DNA of 64,000 nt, from contig NZ_CP010836.1 in assembly GCF_000935025.1 (NCBI RefSeq), positions 2,170,001-2,234,000 on the forward strand, written 5' to 3'. Positions 6,901-15,712 of this stretch are shown piece after piece. Numbering within the stretch: the first letter of the stretch is position 1; every line of letters begins with the position of its first letter. This DNA comes from Sphingomonas hengshuiensis. GTDB lineage: Bacteria > Pseudomonadota > Alphaproteobacteria > Sphingomonadales > Sphingomonadaceae. The notes under the pieces were generated by a model. The model did not search any database and was not told where the DNA came from. It saw only the letters and a program-made list of their open reading frames with translations. Made by a program: the position numbers and the translations under genes.

Positions 6901-9155
6901 TCATTTCGCCGGGCAGAAGCGCGGCGTGGGCTTCAGATGCGCGGCGCCGAGGGTCAGCGTCGCGGTGGCCGCCGACTCCGCCGACGAGCCGCCCAGCGTC
7001 AGGCGATAGCTTCCCGCCGCCAGCCGCCAGCACTTCGCGGCATCGTCATAATCGGCGAGGAGGCGCGGATCGATCGTGACCGACACCTGCTTCGACTGGC
7101 CGGGGCGAGATCGACCTTCTGGAAGCCGACGAGGCGGCGGGGCGCTTCCCAGCCGCTGCCCGCGGCATAGAGCTGCGCCACCGCCTTGCCGCGCACTGCG
7201 CCGGTGTTGCGCACGGTGAAGCTGGCGGTGATCGCCTTTGCCGACGCCTTGGCCGAGAGCGCGCTATAGCCGAACGTCGTGTAGGACAGGCCGTGCCCGA
7301 AGGCGTAGGCGGGCTGGATGCCCTTCAGATCGTACCATTTATAGCCGACCGCTGCGCCCTCGGTATACTGCACATCGCCCTTGGCGGGCTCGGCGGGGTG
7401 CGGGAGTTCGGCGAGCGAGGCGGGGAAGCTCAGCGGCAGATGGCCCGAGGGATTGACCTTGCCCGTCAGGACATTGGCGATCGCCTCGCCCCCCGCGGTG
7501 CCGGGGAACCAGGCCGACAGGATCGCCGCGACCTTGGGGGCCCAGGGCGTCAGCACCGCGCCGCCGCTCTGGAGCACGACCACCGTCTTGGGGTTCGCCG
7601 ATGCGACCGTATCGATCAGCGCGTCCTGCCCGTCCTTGAGCGACAGCGACACGTCGAACGCCTCGCCCGCCCATTGGGTGGCGAAGACGATCGCGACGTC
7701 GGCGGCCCTGGCCGCGCTGGCCGCCGCCGCCGCGTCCTTGCCGTCGACGAAATCGATCTGCGCGCCCGGATGCGCGCGGCGCAGCGCATCGAGCGGCGAC
7801 GAGGGGTAATACATGATCGGGCCGGGCCAGAATTTGGGCTCGAGACCGGGCACGGCATTGCCGCCCTTGGGATAGACCAGCGACGAGCCGCCGCCGGCGA
7901 TCACACCCTTGTCGGCATAGCCGCCGATCACCACGATCCGCTTCGCGGTGCCCGCCAGCGGGAGCACGCCGCCGCTGTTCTTGAGCAGCACGATGCTGTC
8001 CTCGGCATCGGCGCGGGTGATCGCGGCGTGGCTGGCGAGCATCGCGTCGGGCAGGTCCATCGCGGCATCGGTCACGGGGCGGTCGAACAGCCCGTGGCGG
8101 AACATCGCATAGAGGATGCGCGACGCCATCGCATCGAGCTGCGCGGGCTTGACGCTGCCCTCGGCCAGCGCCTTCTTCAGCTCCTCGCCGAGATAGGGCT
8201 TCTCGTCGAACGGATAGCCCGATTGCTGGTCGAGCCCGGCGGCGACCGAAGGGACGGTGGAATGCACCGCGCCCCAATCGGACATCACATAGCCCTTATA
8301 GCCCCAGGCGCCGCGCAGCACGTCCTTGAGCAGCCACGCGCTTTCGCACGCGAACGGTCCGTTGACGCGGTTGTACGAGCACATCACCGATCCGGGATTG
8401 CCCTTCTCGATCGCCAGTTCGAACGCGAGCAGGTCCGACAGATGCGCCGCCTTGGGATCGATCACCGAATTGCCGGCGTTGCGATCGGTTTCCTGGTCGT
8501 TGATCGCGAAATGCTTGATCGTCGAGATGATGCCATTCGACTGGATGCCCGCGATCTGCGCGCCGACCATCGTCCCCGCCAGCAACGGGTCCTCGCCGCC
8601 ATATTCGAAATTGCGCCCGTTGCGCGGTTCGCGCGCAAGGTTGACGCCGCCCGCAAGCATCACGTTGAACCCCGATGCGCGCGCCTCGGCGCCGATCATC
8701 GCGCCGCCCTTATACGCCAGTTCGGGGTCCCAGGTCGCGGCGGTCGCGAGGTTCGATGGCAACGCTGTCCGCTCGCGTTTGCGCGCAGCCCCGCCCTGCG
8801 TCGCGACCCCGATACCGGCATCGGTCAGCCACTGCGCGGGGATGCCCAGCCGGGGGATGGCGGGGATATAGCCCGCCGATCCGGCGCGCGCCTCTACGGG
8901 CGCCTTGAATTTCTTCGGCGGGAAATCGGTGCCGAAATAGCCGAAGACGAGGACCAGCTTCTCGTCCTGCGTCAGCCGCGGCAGCAGCAGCGCGACGCGC
9001 GCCTCGGGCGTCAGCCGGGCGTTCGCCCAGGGCCGGTCCTGCGCCACCGCCGGTGCCGGGGGCTGTCCCGCCGTCGCCAGCGACGCCAGCCCGCCCGCGC
9101 CCGCAATCGCCGCTGCGACGAGCGCACCTGCCTTCACCCTGTTCCTGCTCTTCAT
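6901..9155 (-). pseudogene. Glycoside hydrolase family 3 beta-glucosidase-like protein, frameshifted near the C-terminus
   Basis: Exported GH3 enzyme of the BglX type, about 751 residues if the frame is repaired. ATG at 9155 has GGAGAGG upstream and opens a signal peptide (MKSRNRVKAGALVAAAIAGAGG). The (beta/alpha)8 domain includes KHFAINDQETDRN and the nucleophile Asp (about residue 293) in GYVMSDWGA. The second domain and a fibronectin-III-like C-terminal domain follow. Near 7102 the frame changes: DLAP in one frame is continued by GQSKQVSVTIDPRLLADYDD in another, ending at 6901. One missing C in minus-strand GCCCCGG explains it. As written, the protein would lose its last 68 or so correct residues but keep the catalytic core. 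It would release terminal beta-linked glucose, xylose or similar sugars in the periplasm. Confidence 0.85.
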
Positions 9156-9357
9156 CGTCGTTCCTCTCCATTCGTCCGGTCGAACCGTTTTCGGGGAATA
9201 GCGCAAGCGCCGCGCCAAGACACTGTCTTCGCGGCGCTGCTCGCGGGGCGGAGACCTGACGATCCACCCGTGATCGTGCACCCCCTACCAAAGACCGACG
9301 AAACCCCCGCGGCACATTCAAGCTGCCGCAGAATGCCGCCGGGGCCGCCCGGCGCAC

Positions 9358-9396
9358 AAAAAAATGCTCCGCCGCCAAGGGGTGGGGCGGCGGAGC
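9358..9396 (-). terminator. Intrinsic terminator after TonB-dependent receptor 1
   Basis: On the minus strand GCTCCGCCGCC pairs perfectly with GGCGGCGGAGC (stems at 9386-9396 and 9366-9376, 9-base loop) and is followed by A and seven T. It separates the receptor gene from the downstream GH3 gene, which must then have its own promoter in 9156-9350. Confidence 0.88.
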
Positions 9397-9439
9397 AGCA
9401 GGGAGAAGGGTGCCGGGGCGGCGGGCGCCCCGGCGAAGG

Positions 9440-12400
9440 TCAGAAGCGCCCGCGGATGCCGACCAGCACGGTGCGGCCCGGATTATATTCGTTGAAGGTC
9501 GCGTTCTCGTACTGGAAGTAGCTGCTCTGTGCTTCCTTGGTGATGTTGATCACGTTGACCACCAGGGTCGGCAGGTATTTGTTATTGAAAATCTTGCCCA
9601 AATCGAGATTGCCCGAGAAGTCGAGCTGGGCATAGTCGCGACCGAAGATCGCCGCCTGGGTGATGCCGTTCTGGTTGGCACCCGAGCCCTGCGACCCTTC
9701 GTTGAAGGTATAGGTCAGCCGCGTCGACAGGCCGTTGCCTTCATAATAGCCGGTCAGCGTGTAGGTGGTCGGCGCGACGCCGATCGCCACCGCCGGTGCC
9801 CCTGCCCCATCGCCCTTCTGGTCGATCAGCGTCAGATTGCCCTGGAAGCCGAAGCCCCGGACCCCGGCGAAGCTGGTCAGGAAGTCCAGCGGCTGGGTGA
9901 CCTGGAACTCGAGGCCGTTGACCTTGAGCTTGCCGTCCGAATTGACCTGCTGCTGGACCACGACGGGCACGTCGTTGAGCGACTGGCCCGCCGCCGCGCG
10001 CGTTGCGAGCGCGTCGCGCTGCGCCTGGGTGAGCGAATCAACCGTGATCCCGTACTGGTTGAAGAACGAGAAAGGCACGGTGCGCAGCCCGTTGACGGTG
10101 AAGCCGGTGATCGACTTACGGAACGCCGCGAACGCGATCACGCCTTCCCCGCCGGTGTAGAATTCGAACCCGACATCGATATTCGTCGAGATATACGGAT
10201 CGAGCGCGCTGTTGCCGACATTGCCGACGTCCGCCGACGGCGCGACGAAGCTGGCGCCCGGAAGCATCGCGTTCGGATCGGGCCGCGTCATCGTCTTCGA
10301 GAACGAACCGCGCGCCACGGCGATGCCGTGGAAGTCGAACGCCGCGCTCACCGAGGGCAGGAAGTTCGAATAGAGCGTGTTCGTCTTCGAGAAATTGATC
10401 GTGTTGGGATAGCGACCGCCATCGGCAATCGTCGCGTTGCGCGGATCGGGAACGGAGATGCGTCCGCCGATGATCTGCTCGGTGCGGACATAGCGGAGCC
10501 CGCCGTTGAGCCGCAGCGTGTTCTCGCCGACGTCGATCGCGCCATTGCCCTCGACAAAGGTGCCGGTGACCTTTTCCTGCACCAGCCCGCCATTGGCGCC
10601 GCTGCTGCCGGTGCCGGTCTCGCCCGAGGCGGCGAGCAGCGCGTCATAGCCGGTCGCCGAGCGCACCTTGTCCCAGTCGACGGTGATGAAGCCGTTGCTG
10701 CCGGGCTTCAGATAACTGGGCACCGCCGCCGTCGGGATGAGCGACCCGGCATAGCTGATCGGCACGCCGCCCGCAGTATAGTTGGTGCCATAGCCCAGAA
10801 AGGCCGGGAACCCGGCGGGGGTCGCCGTGCCGGGCTGGTTGAGCCCGGTGCACGGCGTCGTGCCGGTATTGGGCGCGGGCAGCGAAACATTGGGACCGTT
10901 GCCGCAGATCGCATTCTGCCAGGGCGCCGTGTTGTCGTACGGCGTGATCCGGCGCATCGTGTCGTCATAGGCCGCGCCCACGCGCACGCTGAACCGCGTC
11001 GAATCGCCGAACAACAGGCTGCCGCGCACCCCCTTGGTCTCGGTCGTGCGCTCCTCGCCGTTCAGATTGACGCGACCGCCCCCGGCCCAGCCGAAATTGG
11101 CCGGGTTGTTCAGGTCGATGTTGGTCGTGATCTGCGGAATGCCGCCATTGTTGACATAGGTCACCGTCGCGCCGCTGTTCGGCGGGGTGATCACGAGGAA
11201 CGTCGGGCTTTCGCGGCGGAAAGTGCTCTTGGTGTAATTGCCCTGGATGTCGCCGGTGATCCAGTCGTTGACGACGAAATCAAGCCCGGGATTGACACCC
11301 CAATAATCCTGCCGATCCTTGTACGGGCGATATTCGAGGAAAAACTGCGCATTGGCATAGGTGCCCTTGGTGACCACGCAGCCCGCCGAGCAATCCGAGC
11401 GATCATAGGTCGTGTTGAGTGGGATCACGGCGCCGTTGCGGCCGACCCAGTTCATCGCGGCGCGGGTGAAGTCGGTGTCGCGCTTGGCGTACATGCCGTC
11501 GACATAGAAATGCAGCGCGTCGCTGGGGCGATATTCGAGCGAGACCAGGCCGTTATAGCGCGTGCGCTCGCCGATCTCGGTCCGCGGGCGGCTGAGGCGC
11601 GGGAGCAGCCCGTTGTCGATCTGGTCGATCGTCGCGCCGGGATTGCGCGCGAGCAGGAACGCCTGGTCGATCACGGTGCCTGCGACCAGTCCGTTGCCGG
11701 CATTGGCCGGGACCGTGCCGGGAATCGTGAAATTGCCGCCGCCGGTGCCGTTCAGCGTCCCGCTGGTCCGCTGCGTCGCGCTCAGATTGGGGTTGGTCCA
11801 GCCGATGGTCTCATAGCCGTCGACGCGGAAATGGTTGCGCACCGCAGCACCGCCGACGAGAATGCCGAAATCGCCGAAGGTCGCGCTGGCGAGGACATGG
11901 CCGCGATAGCCCCATTTGTCCGCGGAACTCACCTTCGAGCCCTGAAGGCCATAGCTCACATAGGGCTTGGGATTGTCGAAGGGACGCGCGGACCGCAGGT
12001 TCACGGTGCCTGCGGCGCCGCCTTCGACTTGGCTCGCCACCGGCGACTTGCTGACAGTCAGCTGCGTGAACAATTCGGTCGGGAGCAGGTCGAGATCGAC
12101 TTCGCGGTTGGTGCTCTGCGCATCGAACCGCACCGAAGCGACGGCGACCGGCGCGCCGTTCAACAGCACGCGGGTAAAGTTGGTGCCGAGCCCGCGGATC
12201 GCGACGTTCGCGCCCTCGCCGGTGACTTCGCGGCTGATCGTGACGCCGGGAATGCGGTTGACCGATTCGGCGATGTTGGTGTCGGGGAACTTGCCGATAT
12301 CCTCGGCGAAGATCGTGTCGGTGAAGCCGATCGAGTTCTTCTTGGCGTTGGTCTGGCTCTCCAGCGAGGCGCGGTAGCCGCTGACGACGATCTCCGCATC

Positions 12401-12544
12401 GGGCTCGGGAACCTGCTGGTCCGCAGCGGAGGCCGCCGGGTCGGCGGGCGCGGTCTGCGCCTGGACCAGCGACGGAAGCATCAGGCACGAGAGCGCTGCG
12501 GCACCAAGAAGCCCGCGGCGAATTCTTACCGAACGAGAAATCAT
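9440..12544 (-). CDS. TonB-dependent receptor (carbohydrate-type)
   Basis: A 1034-residue outer-membrane transporter. A signal peptide ends near LPSLVQAQ. The plug domain starts with EIVVSGYRASLESQTNAKK (TonB-box region), then DTIFAEDIGKFPDTNIAESV and RIPGVTISRE, and the barrel ends in the usual terminal Phe (VLVGIRGRF). The form is that of the large Caulobacter/Xanthomonas receptor class that imports oligosaccharides using TonB-ExbBD energy. A terminator follows it, and a LacI-type operator-like palindrome and two short direct repeats lie within about 110 bases upstream. The neighbouring glycosidases suggest the substrate is a plant glycan fragment or glycoside; its identity is not visible here. 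Confidence 0.93.
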   Translation of the reverse strand: MISRSVRIRRGLLGAAALSCLMLPSLVQAQTAPADPAASAADQQVPEPDAEIVVSGYRASLESQTNAKKNSIGFTDTIFAEDIGKFPDTNIAESVNRIPGVTISREVTGEGANVAIRGLGTNFTRVLLNGAPVAVASVRFDAQSTNREVDLDLLPTELFTQLTVSKSPVASQVEGGAAGTVNLRSARPFDNPKPYVSYGLQGSKVSSADKWGYRGHVLASATFGDFGILVGGAAVRNHFRVDGYETIGWTNPNLSATQRTSGTLNGTGGGNFTIPGTVPANAGNGLVAGTVIDQAFLLARNPGATIDQIDNGLLPRLSRPRTEIGERTRYNGLVSLEYRPSDALHFYVDGMYAKRDTDFTRAAMNWVGRNGAVIPLNTTYDRSDCSAGCVVTKGTYANAQFFLEYRPYKDRQDYWGVNPGLDFVVNDWITGDIQGNYTKSTFRRESPTFLVITPPNSGATVTYVNNGGIPQITTNIDLNNPANFGWAGGGRVNLNGEERTTETKGVRGSLLFGDSTRFSVRVGAAYDDTMRRITPYDNTAPWQNAICGNGPNVSLPAPNTGTTPCTGLNQPGTATPAGFPAFLGYGTNYTAGGVPISYAGSLIPTAAVPSYLKPGSNGFITVDWDKVRSATGYDALLAASGETGTGSSGANGGLVQEKVTGTFVEGNGAIDVGENTLRLNGGLRYVRTEQIIGGRISVPDPRNATIADGGRYPNTINFSKTNTLYSNFLPSVSAAFDFHGIAVARGSFSKTMTRPDPNAMLPGASFVAPSADVGNVGNSALDPYISTNIDVGFEFYTGGEGVIAFAAFRKSITGFTVNGLRTVPFSFFNQYGITVDSLTQAQRDALATRAAAGQSLNDVPVVVQQQVNSDGKLKVNGLEFQVTQPLDFLTSFAGVRGFGFQGNLTLIDQKGDGAGAPAVAIGVAPTTYTLTGYYEGNGLSTRLTYTFNEGSQGSGANQNGITQAAIFGRDYAQLDFSGNLDLGKIFNNKYLPTLVVNVINITKEAQSSYFQYENATFNEYNPGRTVLVGIRGRF

Positions 12545-12595
12545 TTCGTCCTCCCCAATTATGTCCCTGCTTAACAGGCGACGATTGTTGCGCAG

Positions 12596-12608
12596 TGGTA
12601 GCGCTAAC
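12596..12608. promoter_or_regulatory. LacI-family operator-like palindrome upstream of receptor 1
   Basis: TGGTAGCGCTAAC is a near-perfect palindrome around GC, 52 bases upstream of the receptor start. It resembles the TGTTAGCGCTACCA-type operators bound by LacI-family sugar regulators of alphaproteobacteria, such as Caulobacter XylR. A regulator would have to be encoded outside this window. Confidence 0.55.
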
Positions 12609-12618
12609 GGGATTCCTA

Positions 12619-12656
12619 ACTTGTATGAGTACAGCGTGTCAACACTTGTATGAGTA
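12619..12656. promoter_or_regulatory. Direct repeats ACTTGTATGAGTA upstream of receptor 1
   Basis: ACTTGTATGAGTA occurs at 12619-12631 and again at 12644-12656, 25 bases apart, next to the LacI-like palindrome. Two identical 13-mers in a 208-base intergenic region suggest a binding site, perhaps of a GntR-family regulator (TTGTAT/ATACAA halves), or overlapping promoter elements. Confidence 0.5.
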
Positions 12657-12679
12657 TAGGCTCAGAGGGCGCAGACGAT

Positions 12680-12711
12680 AAAAAGGGGGCGCCGCGGTCC
12701 GCGACGCCCCC
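12680..12711 (-). terminator. Intrinsic terminator after TonB-dependent receptor 2
   Basis: Minus strand: GGGGGCGTCGCG pairs with CGCGGCGCCCCC (one mismatch, short loop) and is followed by TTTTTATC. It sits 41 bases past the stop of the receptor at 12753, so receptor 1 downstream is a separate transcription unit. Confidence 0.85.
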
Positions 12712-12752
12712 GAGGGTCGTACCTTGAGAGGAATGGGGCTTAAGGCACGAAA

Positions 12753-15596
12753 TTAAAACGTGGTTCGGAGCCCGAGGTAGAATTGCCGGCCGTTGAGGCG
12801 ATAATTGACCCAGCGATCGGCGGTCGAGCTGGTATATTGGACATCGGCCTGGTTGGTCAGGTTGATCCCCTCCAGGCTGATCGTGAGGTTCTTGATCACC
12901 TCATAGGAGATCGAGGCATCGACATAGGTTGCGGCGCGGGTGCCGCTGACGTCCTGGTTGAACGAGGCCGGGACGCCGGTGAGGAATTTGTCGCGATAAT
13001 TGGCCGACACGCGCGTCTGGAACCCGCCCTGTTCGTAATAGAGCGTGCCGTTCAGCGAGTTTTTCGAAAGGTTGAGCAGCGTCGCGGTGACCAGCGCGGT
13101 GCCCGCACGATATTTGATGCTCGAATCGACATAGGTGTAATTCGCCAGCACCCCGAAGTTCGACAGGAAGCCCGGCAGGAAGGTCAGCTGCTGCTGGACG
13201 TTGAACTCGACGCCCTTGAGCGGGCCGCCGGGGGTATTGACGACGTTGGTGATCACGAAATCGGTGTCGGGGGTGACATTGGTCCCGGCCAGCAGCTCGA
13301 TCGGAAGCCCGGTCGACGAATAGGGCGCGGTGACCGTGTTCGACTGGATATAGGTGCTGATATTCTTGTAGAACGCGCCGACCGAGACGATCGCGCCGCG
13401 CGCCGGATACCATTCGACCGACAGATCGAGATTGTCCGACTTGAACGGATCGAGATAGGCGTTGCCCGTGCTGACGGTACGCGATCCGCCCGACACGCTG
13501 ACCGTCGTCGCGCCGGCAAGATTTCCGAGCGGCGGACGCGCGATCACCTTTGCCGCGGCGAGGCGCACCGACAGCTTGTCGGTGGGATCGAGCACCAGAT
13601 TGATCGACGGCAGGAAGTTGCGATAGGTGCGGTTGACCTCGGTCGGCACCACCCCCGAGGCGTTCACCGTCGTCGGCACCGTCGTCAGGAAGTTCGATTG
13701 CTGTTCGGTGATGACATAGCGCCCGCCGAGATTGCCGCGCAGCCGCATGTCGCCCAACTGCGTGTCGAGCATCGCCATGCCGTACAGCGCCCAATCCTTC
13801 TCGGTGATCGCACGATTGTCACCGCGCGCCGCCGAAACCGTGCTCGACAGCTCGGTGCGTCCGGTGTTGCTGAAGATCTGATACGCATCCTGGAACGCGC
13901 TGATATTGGGCGCGGTCCAGCATTTGGTGTTGCCGTCGGGCATCGTGAACGCGCCGAACCCGCAAAACTGCTCGGTCAGCGAGGCGATCGTATAGCCCGC
14001 CGGGATCGCCGGGAAATTGGCCTCGCCCTGGACATAGCGCAGCGCCTGCGACGCGAATTCATATTTCTTGAACTCGCCGCCCGCGCGCAGCTTGAGCACG
14101 TCGGTCGCCGCGAAGGTGAAGTCGAGCCGCGCGGTGGTGTTGCGGTTCTGGATATAATTGGGGCGCAGCCGGATTTCGGGGCCGGTCGCGCCGGTGCCCC
14201 CCGGCTGCGTCACGCGCGGGCCGAAATACCAGTTATTGGGGTTGGTCACGTCGACACCCCAGTTGATCTTCGGCGCATTCTGGCCGAGCGGGCGAAGATC
14301 GTACGAGAAATTGTCGACGTTGAACGAGTCGATCTGCGTCGAGATATCGACGAAATTGTCGAAATCCGACCGCGAATGCCCGACCAGCGCGCTCATCGAC
14401 AGCCGGTCGCTCAGCTCCTGCTTGCCCGACAGTGTCGCCTGGAGGAACTCGGTCGTGAAATTGTCGCGGTTATGCTCCGAGCGGAGATCGACATTGTCGA
14501 ACAGGCCATAGACCAGCGAATTGTTCGAATCGACGACGCCGTCGCGGATGATCGTCTCGGGCTTGCCGCCCTGTGACGCGGCGCGGCTGAAGCCGATCGG
14601 TTCGAGCGCCCAGTCGTCGCGATCGACCTTGAACTTCGAATAAAGGACGTCGAGCACGACTTCGGTGCCGTCGACGGGCTTCCACTGCGCGCTGCCGGTG
14701 ACGCCCAGCCGCTCGGTCTTGCCGACGCCCTGGACATAGCGCGGGAAGCGCGGGTTGTAGACGGTGCCGTTATTGACCTGGTTGAACACCGCGACATTGG
14801 TGCCGGCGCAGGCCGCGGGCGTCGCGGTGGGGTTGCAGAACCCGCCATCGCCGGTGCCCTGGTTCCAGTCGCCCGAATTGCTCTGCTGGTAATTGCCCGA
14901 TGCGCGCGAATAGGCGGCGGAGAGCAGCACGCCGAAGGTGCCGTCGCGATTCTGCGTCGCGAACACGCCGGCGATGCGCGGATCGGCCTTTTTCGCCTGA
15001 TCGTTATAGCCGACCTGTGCCGACAGCGTCAGCACGGTGCCGTTGAAGCTGAGCGGGCGCGAGGTCGTCAGGTCGACGGTGGCGCCCAGCGACCCTTCGG
15101 GAAGGTCCGCCGAGGCGGTCTTGCGCACGTCGATCTGGCTGAACAGTTCGGAGGCGAAGACGTTGAAATCGAAACCGCGCGAGCGATTGGCGCCGTTATA
15201 GCCATCGGTCGTCGCCTGGCTTTCCATGCCGTTGATCCGCGTCGCGGTGAAATCGCCGCCGAGCCCGCGGACCGAGATCGAGCGGCCCTGCCCCTGATCG
15301 CGCGAGATCGCGATGCCGGGCACGCGCTGGATCGACTCGGCGAGGTTGTTGTCGGGGAATTTCGCGATGTCCTCGGCGACGATCGTGTCGACGACGCCGG
15401 TATTCTGGCGCTTGATCTCAAGCGCGCGCTCAAGGCTGCCGCGGAAGCCGGTGACGACGATTTCTTCCTGCGCGCCGGTGTCGAGCGTCTCGGCGGGTTG
15501 CGCGGGAACGTCCTGCGCGTGCGCCGCCGAGGCGATCAGTGCAGTCGATGCGAGCAACGCAAGGCGCGACGAGGCGCCGAATGTAGTGAGTGCCAT
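12753..15596 (-). CDS. TonB-dependent receptor (carbohydrate-type)
   Basis: A 947-residue outer-membrane receptor. The ATG at 15596 follows GGGGAGGGAATTGTC and opens a signal peptide ending at AHAQD; an earlier frame start lacks one. Plug motifs: EEIVVTGFRGSLERALEIKR, then VAEDIAKFPDNNLAESIQR and PGIAISRDQGQGRSISVRGLG. The barrel ends FYLGLRTTF with terminal Phe. It is a different sub-branch from receptor 1, so the two probably import different or differently sized ligands. It lies downstream of the glycosidase operon with a 116-base gap that contains a LacI-type half palindrome, and it ends in a strong terminator. Confidence 0.93.
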   Translation of the reverse strand: MALTTFGASSRLALLASTALIASAAHAQDVPAQPAETLDTGAQEEIVVTGFRGSLERALEIKRQNTGVVDTIVAEDIAKFPDNNLAESIQRVPGIAISRDQGQGRSISVRGLGGDFTATRINGMESQATTDGYNGANRSRGFDFNVFASELFSQIDVRKTASADLPEGSLGATVDLTTSRPLSFNGTVLTLSAQVGYNDQAKKADPRIAGVFATQNRDGTFGVLLSAAYSRASGNYQQSNSGDWNQGTGDGGFCNPTATPAACAGTNVAVFNQVNNGTVYNPRFPRYVQGVGKTERLGVTGSAQWKPVDGTEVVLDVLYSKFKVDRDDWALEPIGFSRAASQGGKPETIIRDGVVDSNNSLVYGLFDNVDLRSEHNRDNFTTEFLQATLSGKQELSDRLSMSALVGHSRSDFDNFVDISTQIDSFNVDNFSYDLRPLGQNAPKINWGVDVTNPNNWYFGPRVTQPGGTGATGPEIRLRPNYIQNRNTTARLDFTFAATDVLKLRAGGEFKKYEFASQALRYVQGEANFPAIPAGYTIASLTEQFCGFGAFTMPDGNTKCWTAPNISAFQDAYQIFSNTGRTELSSTVSAARGDNRAITEKDWALYGMAMLDTQLGDMRLRGNLGGRYVITEQQSNFLTTVPTTVNASGVVPTEVNRTYRNFLPSINLVLDPTDKLSVRLAAAKVIARPPLGNLAGATTVSVSGGSRTVSTGNAYLDPFKSDNLDLSVEWYPARGAIVSVGAFYKNISTYIQSNTVTAPYSSTGLPIELLAGTNVTPDTDFVITNVVNTPGGPLKGVEFNVQQQLTFLPGFLSNFGVLANYTYVDSSIKYRAGTALVTATLLNLSKNSLNGTLYYEQGGFQTRVSANYRDKFLTGVPASFNQDVSGTRAATYVDASISYEVIKNLTISLEGINLTNQADVQYTSSTADRWVNYRLNGRQFYLGLRTTF

Positions 15597-15687
15597 GACA
15601 ATTCCCTCCCCATGATGATTATGTCCGCAAATCTTCGTTTGCGTTGGCAGGGAGTTCGCACGAGGCAAAAACGAAAGCAAGCGAAAA

Positions 15688-15701
15688 TGTTAGCGCAATC
15701 A
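15688..15701. promoter_or_regulatory. LacI-type operator-like site upstream of receptor 2
   Basis: TGTTAGCGCAATCA is an imperfect palindrome around GC with the left half TGTTAGC, like the site in front of receptor 1. It is about 92 bases upstream of the receptor 2 start, in the gap after the GH106 gene. Shared sites suggest common control of both receptors. Confidence 0.4.
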
Positions 15702-15712
15702 TCCAGAAGAGG

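Noticed and set aside
9410..12574. A very long open frame on the plus strand opposite TonB receptor 1
   Set aside because: High GC makes antisense frames long; the predicted protein is Arg/Asp/His-rich without domains, and the minus-strand receptor is certain.
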